64,000 nt of DNA from Arthrobacter sp. ISL-28 (GCF_018613875.1 NZ_JAGGPJ010000002.1:22903-86902); one strand, 5' to 3'. Shown: positions 40,726-49,170, counted from the stretch's first letter. The notes: generated by a model not told the origin, from the sequence alone. Program-made: numbers and translations.

Positions 40726-42298
40726 CAGACGGCTGCTCGAGCATGCCGCGCCGTGAAGCTTCCATAACCGATTCCAGCTGTGAATGAGTTCCCAGCTTGG
40801 CGAAGATCGCCTTGACGTAGCCCCGGCAGGTGTTCAGCGAGATGTCCAGCTTGCTGGCCACCTCCTTGGACCCATGACCTCCGGCCATCAGCCGGAGCAC
40901 ATCCAGTTCCCGGGGCGTCAGCACAGGAGCGCCCGGCTCCACTTCGCGCACGACAGGGGCCGGCTTCGGAGTGCTCATGCCCAGCTGCGCCACCAGTGAC
41001 GGGTGAACCACCATGTTCCCTGCCCGTGCATAGCGGAGGGTATCCAGCAGCGTGGACAGGGAGCCGCCCTTGGGCAGGAAAGCGCAAATTCCCATCGAAG
41101 CCGCGGTGCGCAAGGCTTCCGGGGTCGGGTCGCCGGTCAGCATCACGATCCGCGTCTGCGGGGCATCCGCAAGGATGCGGGCAGCAGCGGTGAGGCCGTC
41201 GCCGTCGGGCAGGTGGTAGTCCATGATGACGACGTCGGGCTTAAGCGCCATGCTCTGTTCCACGCCGCTCTTGGCGGTGGTGGCCGAGGCCACGCTGCGG
41301 AGGTCGGGCTCCCGGTCCAGGGCTGCGGTGAGCAGTTCCGTGAAGGTGTTGTGGTCGTCGATGGTCAGGATGCTGATCTCCCGCGTGCTCTGCGATGAAA
41401 CGGGAGGAAGGGGGGTATCGTCCTCGGACATGTCAGAGGCGTCATCGTCGCTCGCGGCGGTGGCCTGAAGCAGCCGGGCGTGCGCGTCCCGGAGTGCCCG
41501 TCCGGGGAGGCAGCCGATCTCCTGGTCCATGACCCGCCGGCAGCGTCCGTACGCCCGGAGCGCTTCCATGTACTGGCCGGATTCCTCGAGCCCCAGCACC
41601 AGCGCTGTCCAGGCCCGTTCGTTGATGGGATCATCCAGCAGCAGTTCGCTGGCCAGTGCCACGGCTCGTTCCGACTGCCCTACCGTGACGGCAGCCTCTG
41701 CAGCGCGTGCCTTAATGCTGGCCACGCGGGCTGCATGGAGTGACCGTTCCTCTTCGGCCCAGCCGGCCAGGAGCTCGTCGCCGAGCAGCGGCACGGAGGC
41801 GATCTCGAGTGCCTTTTCGAGCATCGTGTAGGATTCATCCGGGCTGGCGTGTCCCGCCTGCTTCAGGAGTTCGTCGAACCGGTCAAGGTCCAGGTCAACC
41901 ATCGAGCGGTCAATCATGTAACCGCCGGTGACGGTCCTGAGCGCTCCGCCCTTGCCGGAACCCGGCTGCAGGTGGCGCCGCAGGACGCTGACGTAGCTTT
42001 CGAGGGTGGAGAGTGCCTCAGCGGGAGGCTGCCCGTTCCACAGGACGTCGATCAGGTGATTCTTCGAGACGGGTGTGCCCAGCTTGAGCAACAGAATCTC
42101 GAGTACCTGCCGGGGCTTCGGGCCGCCAAGCTCGTGAGACCCGATGACCACGTTTCCGCGGCGGACCTTGAGCGGACCCAGGATGTTGATGGACAGCCGC
42201 GCCGGCGCTCCGCCTGCCCCCTTTACGGTTGTCGTGAGGAACTCGTCGTCGTGGGCTCTCCGTGACCAGCGAGTATCCTCTGCAACTGTCTGAACCAT
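40718..42298 (-). CDS. Unusual response regulator: SARP-type wHTH, BTAD, receiver, LuxR HTH
   Basis: 526-residue regulator. Residues about 35-130 form an OmpR-like winged helix (SINILGPLKVRRGNVVIGSHELGGPKPRQVLEILLLK), 135-280 a bacterial transcriptional activation (BTAD) domain as in SARP regulators, 307-430 a receiver with DD314-315, phosphoacceptor D360 (VVIMDYHLPDGDG), T388 and K410, and 458-520 a LuxR-type helix-turn-helix (LTPRELDVLRLMAGGHGSKEVASKLDIS). Start ATG 42298 (MVQTVAEDTRW) is chosen for the AGGTG before it; ATGs upstream add nothing conserved. Two DNA-binding domains in one response regulator is uncommon. It pairs with the kinase that overlaps it by 8 bases. Confidence 0.9.
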   Translation of the reverse strand: MVQTVAEDTRWSRRAHDDEFLTTTVKGAGGAPARLSINILGPLKVRRGNVVIGSHELGGPKPRQVLEILLLKLGTPVSKNHLIDVLWNGQPPAEALSTLESYVSVLRRHLQPGSGKGGALRTVTGGYMIDRSMVDLDLDRFDELLKQAGHASPDESYTMLEKALEIASVPLLGDELLAGWAEEERSLHAARVASIKARAAEAAVTVGQSERAVALASELLLDDPINERAWTALVLGLEESGQYMEALRAYGRCRRVMDQEIGCLPGRALRDAHARLLQATAASDDDASDMSEDDTPLPPVSSQSTREISILTIDDHNTFTELLTAALDREPDLRSVASATTAKSGVEQSMALKPDVVIMDYHLPDGDGLTAAARILADAPQTRIVMLTGDPTPEALRTAASMGICAFLPKGGSLSTLLDTLRYARAGNMVVHPSLVAQLGMSTPKPAPVVREVEPGAPVLTPRELDVLRLMAGGHGSKEVASKLDISLNTCRGYVKAIFAKLGTHSQLESVMEASRRGMLEQPSDG

Positions 42299-42380
42299 GT
42301 GTGCACCTACTATCCCCATGTACTGCATTCCCCAATGAATGGCGTGAACCTCATGTTTGCCAATGAGGCAAGTACAGGCA

Positions 42381-42404
42381 CGAGTAGCGAGTACTCGATT
42401 TTTT
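42381..42404 (+). terminator. Small hairpin followed by T-run
   Basis: CGAGTA (42381-42386), five-base loop, TACTCG (42392-42397), then ATTTTTT. It resembles an intrinsic terminator on the plus strand, which would end a leader transcript or antisense of the regulator gene. Confidence 0.4.
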
Positions 42405-42783
42405 GGGGAAGGACTACTTGGATGCGTCGTCGGCCAGGAGCCGTCCCTTAACTTGCAGGACCGGCAGCAGCCCACCGCTCCCCCTGCAACTGTGGGGACG
42501 GGACGTGCGGGAGGCCTTCACTTTGCCAAGTTTTTCCCAAGAATGCGGGGGTACTTTGGTATTACCGCAGTTCCGAGCGGCTTCACGCGATCCTTGCTCC
42601 CCGGAGGACCGCCAGATAGGCATGGAATGAGTGAACCAATGACGCGGACCGTCGCAGTACCGGGTGCAACCAAGTACTCCGCACGCCGGACTGTGGGTAC
42701 TGCCCGCGTCGCCTCCGGGGATGAAAAAATTTCTGCGGCCGCCGGGGAAATCTGCACACCGTTTTGCGAACAATCCTGGCCAC

Positions 42784-42891
42784 CACAGCTGCGCCGCCCG
42801 TCTGATGCGGCCCGGCCGCCACAGCTGCGCCGCCCGTCTGATGCGGCCCGGCCGCCACAGCTGCGCCGGCCATCCGGCCGACCCCTGCCAC
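42784..42891 (+). repeat. 36-bp tandem repeat, two full units and a partial
   Basis: Units begin CACAGCTGCGCCGCCC at 42784 and 42820, with a partial unit at 42856. They lie 23 to 130 bases before the next kinase gene. 36 bases is a multiple of three, but no confident gene contains them. Confidence 0.8.
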
Positions 42892-42913
42892 GGCCCCTGC
42901 CAAGGGACCGACA

Positions 42914-44524
42914 ATGACTTCCCCCAGTTCCCTGCTGGCGGAGCTGCGGTCGGAAATCCAATCCGTCCGCTTCCGGGTGCTGGCAACACTCCTGGTATTT
43001 ATGGCGGTAGGCCTTTTGGTCTCCGGCGCAGTCACGCACGTTGCGCAGCTGGCCAGCCTCGATGACCGCGTGAATGAGGAGCTCGCGCAGCCACGGAAGA
43101 ACCTGAGCAATCTGGTCAAGCCTGCCAGGGGGAGTCCAGGATTTGACTCGCTGGACGAACTGTTCACCCTGTTCCTGAGGGCGGAAACGCCGGGCGGCCA
43201 CGAGTCCCTGATGACCATGGTCCGGGATGGCAATACGATCCTTCCGGTCAGCCAGCCGACTAACCTGCAGGAGCAGGAGGTCAGGGACCAAATCTGGGCT
43301 TGGAGCCGTTCCGGTGAGACGGTGGTCCGCGACACTGAGATCGATGGCCGGGCGGTCCGGCTCTCCATAACCTCGGTGACGTTGGCGGGCCGGCCAGGCG
43401 AAGGGCTCCTGGTGGTGTCCAGCGAGATCGGGCGGCAGCGCGACGAGGTCGTGAATTCCATGTGGATCAACGCCGCCGCGGCCCTGGCAACCCTGGCGGC
43501 GGCGGGCGTTGCCGGGTACATGGTCACAGGACAGCTGCTCGGCCCGATCCGGCGGTTGCGCGAAGCAACCCAGAACACCACTTTCGAAGACCTGACCAAA
43601 CGCGTGGAGGTCCCGGAGACCACGGATGACGTCGCTCTGTTGGCAATGAACTTCAACCATATGCTGGAGCGGCTGGAGTCCGGCTTCGACAATCAGCGCC
43701 GCTTCGTCCATGATGCCAGCCATGAACTGCGCACGCCCATGACGGTCATTCGCGGCTATCTGGAATTGCTCCGCGCGGGGGATCCCGACGATGTAAACCA
43801 GACCCGCGTCCTGCTCCTGGATGAGCTGGACCGGATGCAGGTGCTGGTGGAGGACCTGCTGATCCTAGCGCGCAGCGACCGACCCGATTTCGTATCCCCG
43901 GAGTGGATCGAGGCGGACATCTTCCTCGAGAACGTCCTGAACCGTGTCAAGGTCCTTGGTCCGCGCCAGTGGCAGCTGGACACCAAGCCGGGCGGCCTGA
44001 TCCGGGCGGACCGGCACCGGTTAACGCAGGCGCTGGAACAGCTCGCGGCGAACGCGCTCAAGTACACGACCGAGGAGGACAGGATCTCCTTTGGGGCGGC
44101 CTGGGCAATGAACGACGACGGCGGCGCACCTTTGGGTGCCCGGCCGCGCCCTTCGACTGACTTGGAAATTTGGGTGTCGGACACGGGCAGCGGCATTCCG
44201 GCCGAAGACCATGAGCGCATCTTCGAACGCTTCGGAAAGGGCCGCAATTCCGGTTCCGAGGGTTCCGGGCTGGGGCTTTCCATCGTCAAGGCCATCGTGG
44301 TGGCGCACGGCGGAACTGTCCGACTGGAATCGGATGTGGGCAAGGGAAGCCGGTTTGTGCTGCGCATCCCCTCAGGGGGCGGCGACGGGCCGTCAGAAGA
44401 AATAACCGTCGAGACGACGAGAGCTCAGCCCCCGAAAAGAGCACATGCACCGAACGCGAAACCCCGGGTGACAGGTCCGTCCTCGGGTGCTGCCTCCCTC
44501 TCGAGTGCCGGAGGCACTCCGTGA
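42914..44524 (+). CDS. OmpR-class sensor histidine kinase
   Basis: 536-residue membrane kinase. Helix one near 21-43 (VLATLLVFMAVGLLVSGAV), a sensing loop to about 180, helix two near 185-208, then HAMP (LLGPIRRLREATQNTT), HisKA with RRFVHDASHELRTPMTVIRGYL (phosphorylated His270), and HATPase_c with QALEQLAANALKYT, VSDTGSGIPAEDHERIFERF and GSGLGLSIVKAIV. A 60-residue Pro/Ser-rich tail follows the ATPase domain. The stop overlaps the GTG of the regulator gene in GTGA, so they are coupled. Signal unknown; the companion secreted protein gene may belong to the regulon. Confidence 0.93.
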   Translation: MTSPSSLLAELRSEIQSVRFRVLATLLVFMAVGLLVSGAVTHVAQLASLDDRVNEELAQPRKNLSNLVKPARGSPGFDSLDELFTLFLRAETPGGHESLMTMVRDGNTILPVSQPTNLQEQEVRDQIWAWSRSGETVVRDTEIDGRAVRLSITSVTLAGRPGEGLLVVSSEIGRQRDEVVNSMWINAAAALATLAAAGVAGYMVTGQLLGPIRRLREATQNTTFEDLTKRVEVPETTDDVALLAMNFNHMLERLESGFDNQRRFVHDASHELRTPMTVIRGYLELLRAGDPDDVNQTRVLLLDELDRMQVLVEDLLILARSDRPDFVSPEWIEADIFLENVLNRVKVLGPRQWQLDTKPGGLIRADRHRLTQALEQLAANALKYTTEEDRISFGAAWAMNDDGGAPLGARPRPSTDLEIWVSDTGSGIPAEDHERIFERFGKGRNSGSEGSGLGLSIVKAIVVAHGGTVRLESDVGKGSRFVLRIPSGGGDGPSEEITVETTRAQPPKRAHAPNAKPRVTGPSSGAASLSSAGGTP

Positions 44525-45294
44525 CCCGCATCCTCATCGCCGACGACGAGCCCCGCATCGCGGCCTTCCTCGAAAAGGGCCTCACAGCAGCGGGATACAC
44601 CACCACGCAGGTCTCGGACGGCGTGAAGGCACTGGACTATGCCTCGTCCGGCGAATTCGACCTCCTCATCCTCGACATCGGGATGCCGCGCATGGACGGG
44701 CTGGCAGTCCTCCAAAACCTCCGCGCCATGCACTCCACCCTCCCGGTCATTGTCCTCACGGCTGCGGACAGCCTGGAGAGCACAGTCTCCGCGCTTGAGG
44801 GCGGGGCGGACGACTACATGACCAAGCCCTTCCGCTTCGAAGAGCTGCTCTCGCGCGTGAAGCTGCGGCTGCGCGGCAGTTCGCCCGTCACGGCAGCGCC
44901 CACGCTGGTCTGTGGCGACCTGACACTGGACGTCAACCAGCGGACTGCGGAGATCCGTGGGCGTGTCATTGAGCTTTCCGCCCGGGAGTTCGTCATGGCG
45001 CGGACGCTCATGGAGAACGCGAACCGCGTGCTGAGCCGCGAACAGTTGCTGAGCCGGGTGTGGGGCTACCACTTCGAGGGGTCCTCGAACGTGGTGGACG
45101 TCTACGTGCGGTACCTGCGGCACAAACTCGGCCCTGAGCGCATCCAGACCGTCAGGGGCGTGGGTTACCGCCTCGTCTGCCTGCCCGCTGCCCGCGGCAC
45201 CGTGGCCGGCGGCACCGCGAACGGCACCGTCATCGGGGACTTGAACGGCGACCCGAACGGGGACCCGGACGGCCAGGAGCCCGCCCCGGTTTAG
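44521..45294 (+). CDS. OmpR-class response regulator
   Basis: 257-residue regulator with receiver (DDE at 8-10, phosphoacceptor Asp52 in LLILDIGMPRMDG, T82-A83, K102 in DDYMTKPF) and a winged-helix DNA-binding domain (ELSAREFVMARTLMENANRVLSREQLLSRVWGYHFEGSSNVVDVYVRYLRHKL). GTG start overlaps the kinase stop. A 30-residue Gly/Asp/Asn-rich tail is added. A candidate binding site of three 11-base-spaced repeats lies downstream at 45363-45392 before the secreted-protein gene. Confidence 0.94.
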   Translation: MTRILIADDEPRIAAFLEKGLTAAGYTTTQVSDGVKALDYASSGEFDLLILDIGMPRMDGLAVLQNLRAMHSTLPVIVLTAADSLESTVSALEGGADDYMTKPFRFEELLSRVKLRLRGSSPVTAAPTLVCGDLTLDVNQRTAEIRGRVIELSAREFVMARTLMENANRVLSREQLLSRVWGYHFEGSSNVVDVYVRYLRHKLGPERIQTVRGVGYRLVCLPAARGTVAGGTANGTVIGDLNGDPNGDPDGQEPAPV

Positions 45295-45325
45295 CCACCC
45301 CGCGGCCCCGAAGCCAGGTTCGCCG

Positions 45326-45354
45326 ATCCGGGCACAGCCCTCGCTGTGCCGGAT
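45326..45354. terminator. Hairpin after two-component operon
   Basis: GGCACAGC (45331-45338), loop CCTC, GCTGTGCC (45343-45350), extended by ATCC/GGAT. 32 bases after the regulator stop. No clear T-run. Confidence 0.55.
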
Positions 45355-45362
45355 GAGAGGAT

Positions 45363-45392
45363 TCTCATCCACGTCTCATCCTTGCCTCACCT
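45363..45392 (+). promoter_or_regulatory. Candidate response-regulator binding site
   Basis: TCTCATCC at 45363-45370 and 45374-45381, and CCTCACCT at 45385-45392, are spaced exactly 11 bases, one helical turn, as typical for OmpR/PhoB dimers. They lie 43-72 bases before the next gene's start and directly after the regulator gene. Confidence 0.5.
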
Positions 45393-45434
45393 TCGCGCCT
45401 CACAGTGGAGGCACCAGCGAGGGAAGGCGGAGGG

Positions 45435-45863
45435 GTGAAAAAGTGGTCGTTGCTGAGCGTCCCGCTGCTCGCCCTTGCCGGCTTGGCGGTATGGGTGGCA
45501 CAGGCCCCTGCCGATGCGCCGGCCGACCACGCCGGCGTCGTCATTCACGAGCCCGTCCAGCAGGCGCTTGTCCCCACCTCCACCGACGCCACATCCAGTG
45601 ATGCCGCCGCGTCTCAGGGCGCGGGTCCGATGGCTACACCCCTTGCGACGGCCAAGCCCACGGCTCCTTTCCTCAAGTCTGCACCGCTCAGTCCCGCGTC
45701 CACCGAGTCCGCACCGGATGAGGGCTACGCCGGCGGGGATCCGGGCGATGTCCAGCACGTCCAACCGACGCAGATCACGTCTCCCGCTGTGGCCTCCGAC
45801 GGCGGCGTATCACACGTGGAACTCGACGACAACGGCGGCAGCGGGGGCAGCAGCGATGACTAA
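45435..45863 (+). CDS. Small secreted or membrane-anchored hypothetical protein
   Basis: 142 residues from a GTG (VKKWSLLSVPLLALAGLAVW) with GAAGGCGGAGG upstream. The N-terminus is a signal peptide or single anchor (LLSVPLLALAGLAVWVAQA, about 5-24), followed by an Ala/Ser/Thr/Pro-rich, disordered chain and a short Asp/Gly-rich end. No conserved domain seen. Next to the two-component operon and behind the candidate regulator site, it is a likely direct target and perhaps an accessory of the sensor. Function unknown. Confidence 0.65.
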   Translation: MKKWSLLSVPLLALAGLAVWVAQAPADAPADHAGVVIHEPVQQALVPTSTDATSSDAAASQGAGPMATPLATAKPTAPFLKSAPLSPASTESAPDEGYAGGDPGDVQHVQPTQITSPAVASDGGVSHVELDDNGGSGGSSDD

Positions 45864-45912
45864 TCCCCAGCGCGCCGGCAGCCCAGAAATTTCCGAGACG
45901 AAGGAGCACAAG

Positions 45913-46233
45913 ATGCACACAAAATATCGCGACCTGCATGAACCCATCCCGCCGGAGCGATGGGGATATACCGCCGGAGGGCCGAACGCCCAGCCCTCCA
46001 CCGTCACCGTTGACGATTCGGAACTGCACCAACAGGTCCTGGACATCATCCAAAACGTGCTGTCCACCGCCGACCCGCGGTCGGACGTGCGGCGGCGGCT
46101 GCTCCGGCACCTGGCGGAGAACCCGGGGCATCCGGAGCAGGCCCTGCTGGACCACCTGCGGGAAAGGAACCGGCGCGGCGGTCCTCCGCAGCCGGCAGGT
46201 GGGCGCGGCTCCCGGCTTGATCCGCACCGTTAG
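45913..46233 (+). CDS. Hypothetical small protein, 106 residues
   Basis: No family recognised. ATG with strong AAGGAG upstream at 7 bases. Central helical part DDSELHQQVLDIIQNVLSTADPRSDVRRRLLRHLAENPGHPEQALLDHLRERNRRG is amphipathic and could form a helix bundle. N-terminal HEPIPPERWGY and C-terminal GGRGSRLDPHR are loose. The codon pattern fits this organism. It may be an accessory of the upstream secreted-protein unit. It is a hypothetical protein with a plausible start but without further evidence. Confidence 0.65.
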   Translation: MHTKYRDLHEPIPPERWGYTAGGPNAQPSTVTVDDSELHQQVLDIIQNVLSTADPRSDVRRRLLRHLAENPGHPEQALLDHLRERNRRGGPPQPAGGRGSRLDPHR

Positions 46234-46303
46234 CACCAGGAGCAGCACCGCTAACAGCGGGCAGCTGCGTTAACAGCGGGAGCAGCTCCGCCAGCGCCAG
46301 GAT

Positions 46304-46699
46304 TTAGAAGAGCAGGAGCACGAATCCTCCGACGGTGCACAGGATGCCGACCGAGGTGAGGATCCAGCCGAGGATCAGGACAATGTTGTCGTGCTTCGGC
46401 GGCCTCAGGCCCCAACGGGAGGGGTGGCAGATGTCGTAGTGGAGTTTCACTTCGTTTCCTGCCACCAGTCCCTTCGCGACCTCGGCGTCCACGAGGGTCT
46501 GCCGCGGGACATTCTCCTGGTCGGTCCAGCGGAATCCGGTGAAGCCGCCCGCGGTGTAAACCTCGCCCGTGGTGGCGGTCCAGACACAGCGGCGCCGCTG
46601 AATAACCAGTCCCCACACCAGGAGGGGCACGCCGGGAATGAACCCCACCCACGTCATCATTTCCAGGATGGGGCCCAAAACATCCACTGGTCCGGCCAT
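46304..46699 (-). CDS. Hypothetical membrane protein, 131 residues
   Basis: Two hydrophobic helices, one at about 15-30 (MMTWVGFIPGVPLLVWGLVI) and one at about 107-129 (IVLILGWILTSVGILCTVGGFVLLLF), flank a soluble 70-residue part with beta character and motifs such as GFTGFRWTDQENVPRQTLVDAEVAKGL. The arrangement resembles DUF3592-type proteins, but the match is not certain. ATG at 46699 is preferred to the TTG two codons earlier. Function unknown. It stands alone on the minus strand. Confidence 0.7.
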   Translation of the reverse strand: MAGPVDVLGPILEMMTWVGFIPGVPLLVWGLVIQRRRCVWTATTGEVYTAGGFTGFRWTDQENVPRQTLVDAEVAKGLVAGNEVKLHYDICHPSRWGLRPPKHDNIVLILGWILTSVGILCTVGGFVLLLF

Positions 46700-46780
46700 G
46701 CTCAAACTCTATCTGCCGGTCGGCATGCTCGAGACCGATAAGTCCTGCGCGTGAAAACCCCGCTCTGCGCGTGAAACCCC

Positions 46781-46972
46781 TCAGCTGCCGGTTTCCTCCG
46801 GGTTTTCCCGGGTCCGTTCCACCTCGGGGCTGTCCCCCTGCTGGGGGATGAAATCGGGGTCGAGCTTGCTGCTCAAGTCGCCGGCCGGCGAGGTGCTGGG
46901 GGCCGCATCCTTGTCGCGGTCCGTGCCGTCCTCGTTCCGGCCGCTGCGGGTTTCGTCTGAGTTTTCAGTCAT
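46781..46972 (-). CDS. Small disordered acidic protein, 63 residues
   Basis: Sequence MTENSDETRSGRNEDGTD and ending EVERTRENPEETGS is rich in Asp, Glu, Ser, Pro and without hydrophobic core, so disordered. The only support is the start and the absence of a better reading in other frames. The ribosome-binding site is weak. It may be a small stress protein or a chance frame. Confidence 0.4.
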   Translation of the reverse strand: MTENSDETRSGRNEDGTDRDKDAAPSTSPAGDLSSKLDPDFIPQQGDSPEVERTRENPEETGS

Positions 46973-47063
46973 GTGCCCAACGTAATCCGCGCCTGGTGCG
47001 GTGTCGAGGATTCACACCCGGCAGACAGCCGACTCCCAGCATTCTGTGACACCCTTGTTGTTG

Positions 47064-47987
47064 ATGACTCTCCAGCTCAGGAACCCCCGACGCAAGCAGC
47101 CCCCGGGCCGGATGCGCCTCGCCAGGGGCACCGGCTTCCTCTTTGCCGTGGCCACCCTGGCCTGTGTGACCGGGCTGGCGGCCACCTACTACTACTTTGT
47201 CCGCACCACCACCGGCCAGTTCATCGACGAGTCAGCCCTGGTGGAGGCCGTGGCCATCCATGGGCCCGCGGGCAAGGTCACTACCCGGTTCCTGGACTGG
47301 CTGCCCACCATCTCTCTGGTGATGGCCGCCGTCGTCGTTCTTCTGGTCACGGTGATTCACCGCCGCTGGCGGGCCGCGGGCATTGCGCTCCTGGCGTGCC
47401 TGGGGGCGAACCTCGCCGCGCAGGTGCTCAAGGCGCTGTTGCCGGCGCGGCCGGCCCTGGGGGTGGAGACGCTGGAGCTGAACTCGCTCCCGTCCGGGCA
47501 CACGACGCTGGCTGCCTCTGCCGCTGCGGCTGTATTCCTGATGGCGTCGCCGCGCTGGCGGCCGCTGGCAGGGTTTGTGGGCGGCAGTTTCGCGATCGCG
47601 TCGGGGATGTCCACGCTGGTGAACCAGTGGCACCGGCCTGCCGATGTGGTGGCCGCGTTCCTGCTGGTGGGCTGTTTCATGATTCCTGCGGGCTGGCTGA
47701 TCATCCGTTCGGGCAGCCAGGAGTGGAATGTCTGGGACGGTTTCAACGGGCACTGGGCATCCGCGCGGCTGTGGATCGGGCTGCCGGTCGTGCTGGGGCT
47801 GGTGTCGGCGGCTGTGGCGGTTTATTCGCTGGTCAGGATCGCGCCGCTGCCGGGCCGGGAGGACAGCACCACCAGTTACTTCTGGGCGGGGATTTCGCTG
47901 ATCGTGATCGCCGGGTACCTGGCCACAGTGGCCACGACGTCGCTGTTCGCCTACGCGGCCCGACGGCGGGACGCACCAAGGCGTTAG
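47064..47987 (+). CDS. PAP2-family membrane phosphatase
   Basis: Membrane lipid phosphatase of about 307 residues (323 if GTG at 47001-like upstream start is used). The three PAP2 motifs are KALLPARPALG (KxxxxxxRP), NSLPSGHTTLA (PSGH), and NQWHRPADVVAA (modified SRxxxxxHxxxD). Helices lie near 18-37 (GTGFLFAVATLACVTGLAATYYYF), 80-98, 110-128, 165-200, and a C-terminal pair near 245-290. Likely dephosphorylates a lipid phosphate such as undecaprenyl or phosphatidate at the outer side. Start is uncertain because neither candidate has a clear ribosome-binding site. Confidence 0.88.
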   Translation: MTLQLRNPRRKQPPGRMRLARGTGFLFAVATLACVTGLAATYYYFVRTTTGQFIDESALVEAVAIHGPAGKVTTRFLDWLPTISLVMAAVVVLLVTVIHRRWRAAGIALLACLGANLAAQVLKALLPARPALGVETLELNSLPSGHTTLAASAAAAVFLMASPRWRPLAGFVGGSFAIASGMSTLVNQWHRPADVVAAFLLVGCFMIPAGWLIIRSGSQEWNVWDGFNGHWASARLWIGLPVVLGLVSAAVAVYSLVRIAPLPGREDSTTSYFWAGISLIVIAGYLATVATTSLFAYAARRRDAPRR

Positions 47988-48007
47988 CCGAGCCTCCCGC
48001 CTCCCCA

Positions 48008-48021
48008 CCCAACCAGGTAGC
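48008..48021. repeat. Half copy of the 7417-7483 palindrome
   Basis: CCCAACCAGGTAGC here is identical to 7417-7430, the left arm of the long palindrome. No right arm is seen downstream, so this is a decayed half copy 21 bases after the phosphatase stop. Confidence 0.5.
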
Positions 48022-48131
48022 GAACACTTCCTTTACAACCCCGGCGCCGAAGCCCAGAATAAGTCGCACCACAGCCTCCACTGGCATTCCAGCGCGCTGA
48101 CCAATTCCTGCATGAGCAGAGGGGCGCCGAC

Positions 48132-48986
48132 ATGACTGACCAAGCCGATAAAGCTGTAGCTGACCGGGCCCTGAAGGAAAAGCACCGGGCAATGTGGGCG
48201 CAGGGCGACTACCCCGCACTCGCGACCGAACTCATCCCGGACCTCGGCGCCATCCTGGTGGAGGCCTGCGGGGTCAAACCGCGCCAGCGGGTCCTGGATG
48301 TGGCCGCCGGGGCCGGCAACGCCGCCATTCCCGCCGCCATGATGGCCGCCGAGGTGGTGGCCGCCGACCTCACGCCGGAGCTGTTCGACGCCGGCCGGCG
48401 CCAGGCTGCCGACCGCGGCGTGGAGCTGGAATGGGTGGAAGCGGACGCCGAGGCCCTGCCGTTTCCGGACGGCGAGTTCGACGTCGTGATGTCCTGTGTA
48501 GGGGTCATGTTCGCCCCGCACCATCAGGCGAGCGCCGACGAACTGGTGCGGGTGTGCAAGCCGGGCGGGACCATCGGCCTGCTGAACTGGACACCCGAGG
48601 GGTTCATCGGGCAGATGTTCGCCGCCATCAAGCCGTTCGCTCCCCCACCGCCGCCGGGAACACAGCCACCGCCGCTGTGGGGCAGCGAGGCCCACGTGCG
48701 TAAGTTACTCGGTGACCGCGTCACCGACATCGAGGCTCACAAGCAGCGGGTCACAATCACCAGCTTCCACAAGCCCGACGATTTCCTGCACTACTTCAAG
48801 TCCCATGACGGCCCCACCATCTCTGTCTACAAGTACCTTGCCGGGGACGAGGACAAGGTGAAGGCCCTGGATGAGGCCCTCAGTGAGCTCGCAGCGACCT
48901 ATAGCGACGCCCACGGTGACGCACCCTCGCAGATGGACTGGGAGTATTTGCTGCTCACCGCCAAGAAGGTGCGGGCCGGACATTGA
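48132..48986 (+). CDS. Class I SAM-dependent methyltransferase
   Basis: 284-residue soluble enzyme. SAM motif I is VLDVAAGAGNAAIPAAMMAA near residue 56, then VAADLTPELFDAGRRQAADRGVELEWVEADAEALPFPDGEFDVVMSCVGVMF, the UbiE-like signature, and RVCKPGGTIGLLNW. The C-terminal part HKPDDFLHYFKSHDGPTISVYKYL resembles arsenite- or sarcosine-type methyltransferase ends. AGAGGGG upstream supports the ATG. Substrate not evident. It stands alone between the PAP2 gene and glgX. Confidence 0.85.
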   Translation: MTDQADKAVADRALKEKHRAMWAQGDYPALATELIPDLGAILVEACGVKPRQRVLDVAAGAGNAAIPAAMMAAEVVAADLTPELFDAGRRQAADRGVELEWVEADAEALPFPDGEFDVVMSCVGVMFAPHHQASADELVRVCKPGGTIGLLNWTPEGFIGQMFAAIKPFAPPPPPGTQPPPLWGSEAHVRKLLGDRVTDIEAHKQRVTITSFHKPDDFLHYFKSHDGPTISVYKYLAGDEDKVKALDEALSELAATYSDAHGDAPSQMDWEYLLLTAKKVRAGH

Positions 48987-49155
48987 ACAGCCTGTGGGCC
49001 TTCGCGGCTTCCGCCGCGAACCCCGGTGTGCCTGTGGCCATCACCCCCTGCCGTGACGCCCGCCGCGCCGAAAGCAGCAGGATGCCCGCCCGCTGCCAGG
49101 AAGAAGCCCGCGGGTGAGCCAGCCACTCCGCGGAAGAGGCCGTTCTTGGAGAATC

Positions 49156-49170
49156 TAGTAAGTGTGCTTA
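49156..49170. promoter_or_regulatory. Candidate operator in the glgX upstream region
   Basis: TAGTAAGTGTGCTTA is a 15-base exact reverse-complement match to 3280-3295. It is 79 bases before the glgX start. The 48987-49248 gap otherwise shows no gene. Confidence 0.45.

Larger units (their letters stand above)
42299..42913. other. Long divergent intergenic region
   Basis: 615 bases between two divergent two-component operons. It contains a small hairpin plus T-run at 42381-42404, a 36-base tandem repeat at 42784-42891 and no credible gene. Long leader or regulatory region for both units is likely. Confidence 0.6.

Noticed and set aside
42357..42917. Open frame containing the 36-base repeats, ending near the kinase start
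   Set aside because: Arg/Pro-rich, no motif, no ribosome-binding site; repeat translation QLRRPSDAARPP looks like a by-product of GC-rich DNA.
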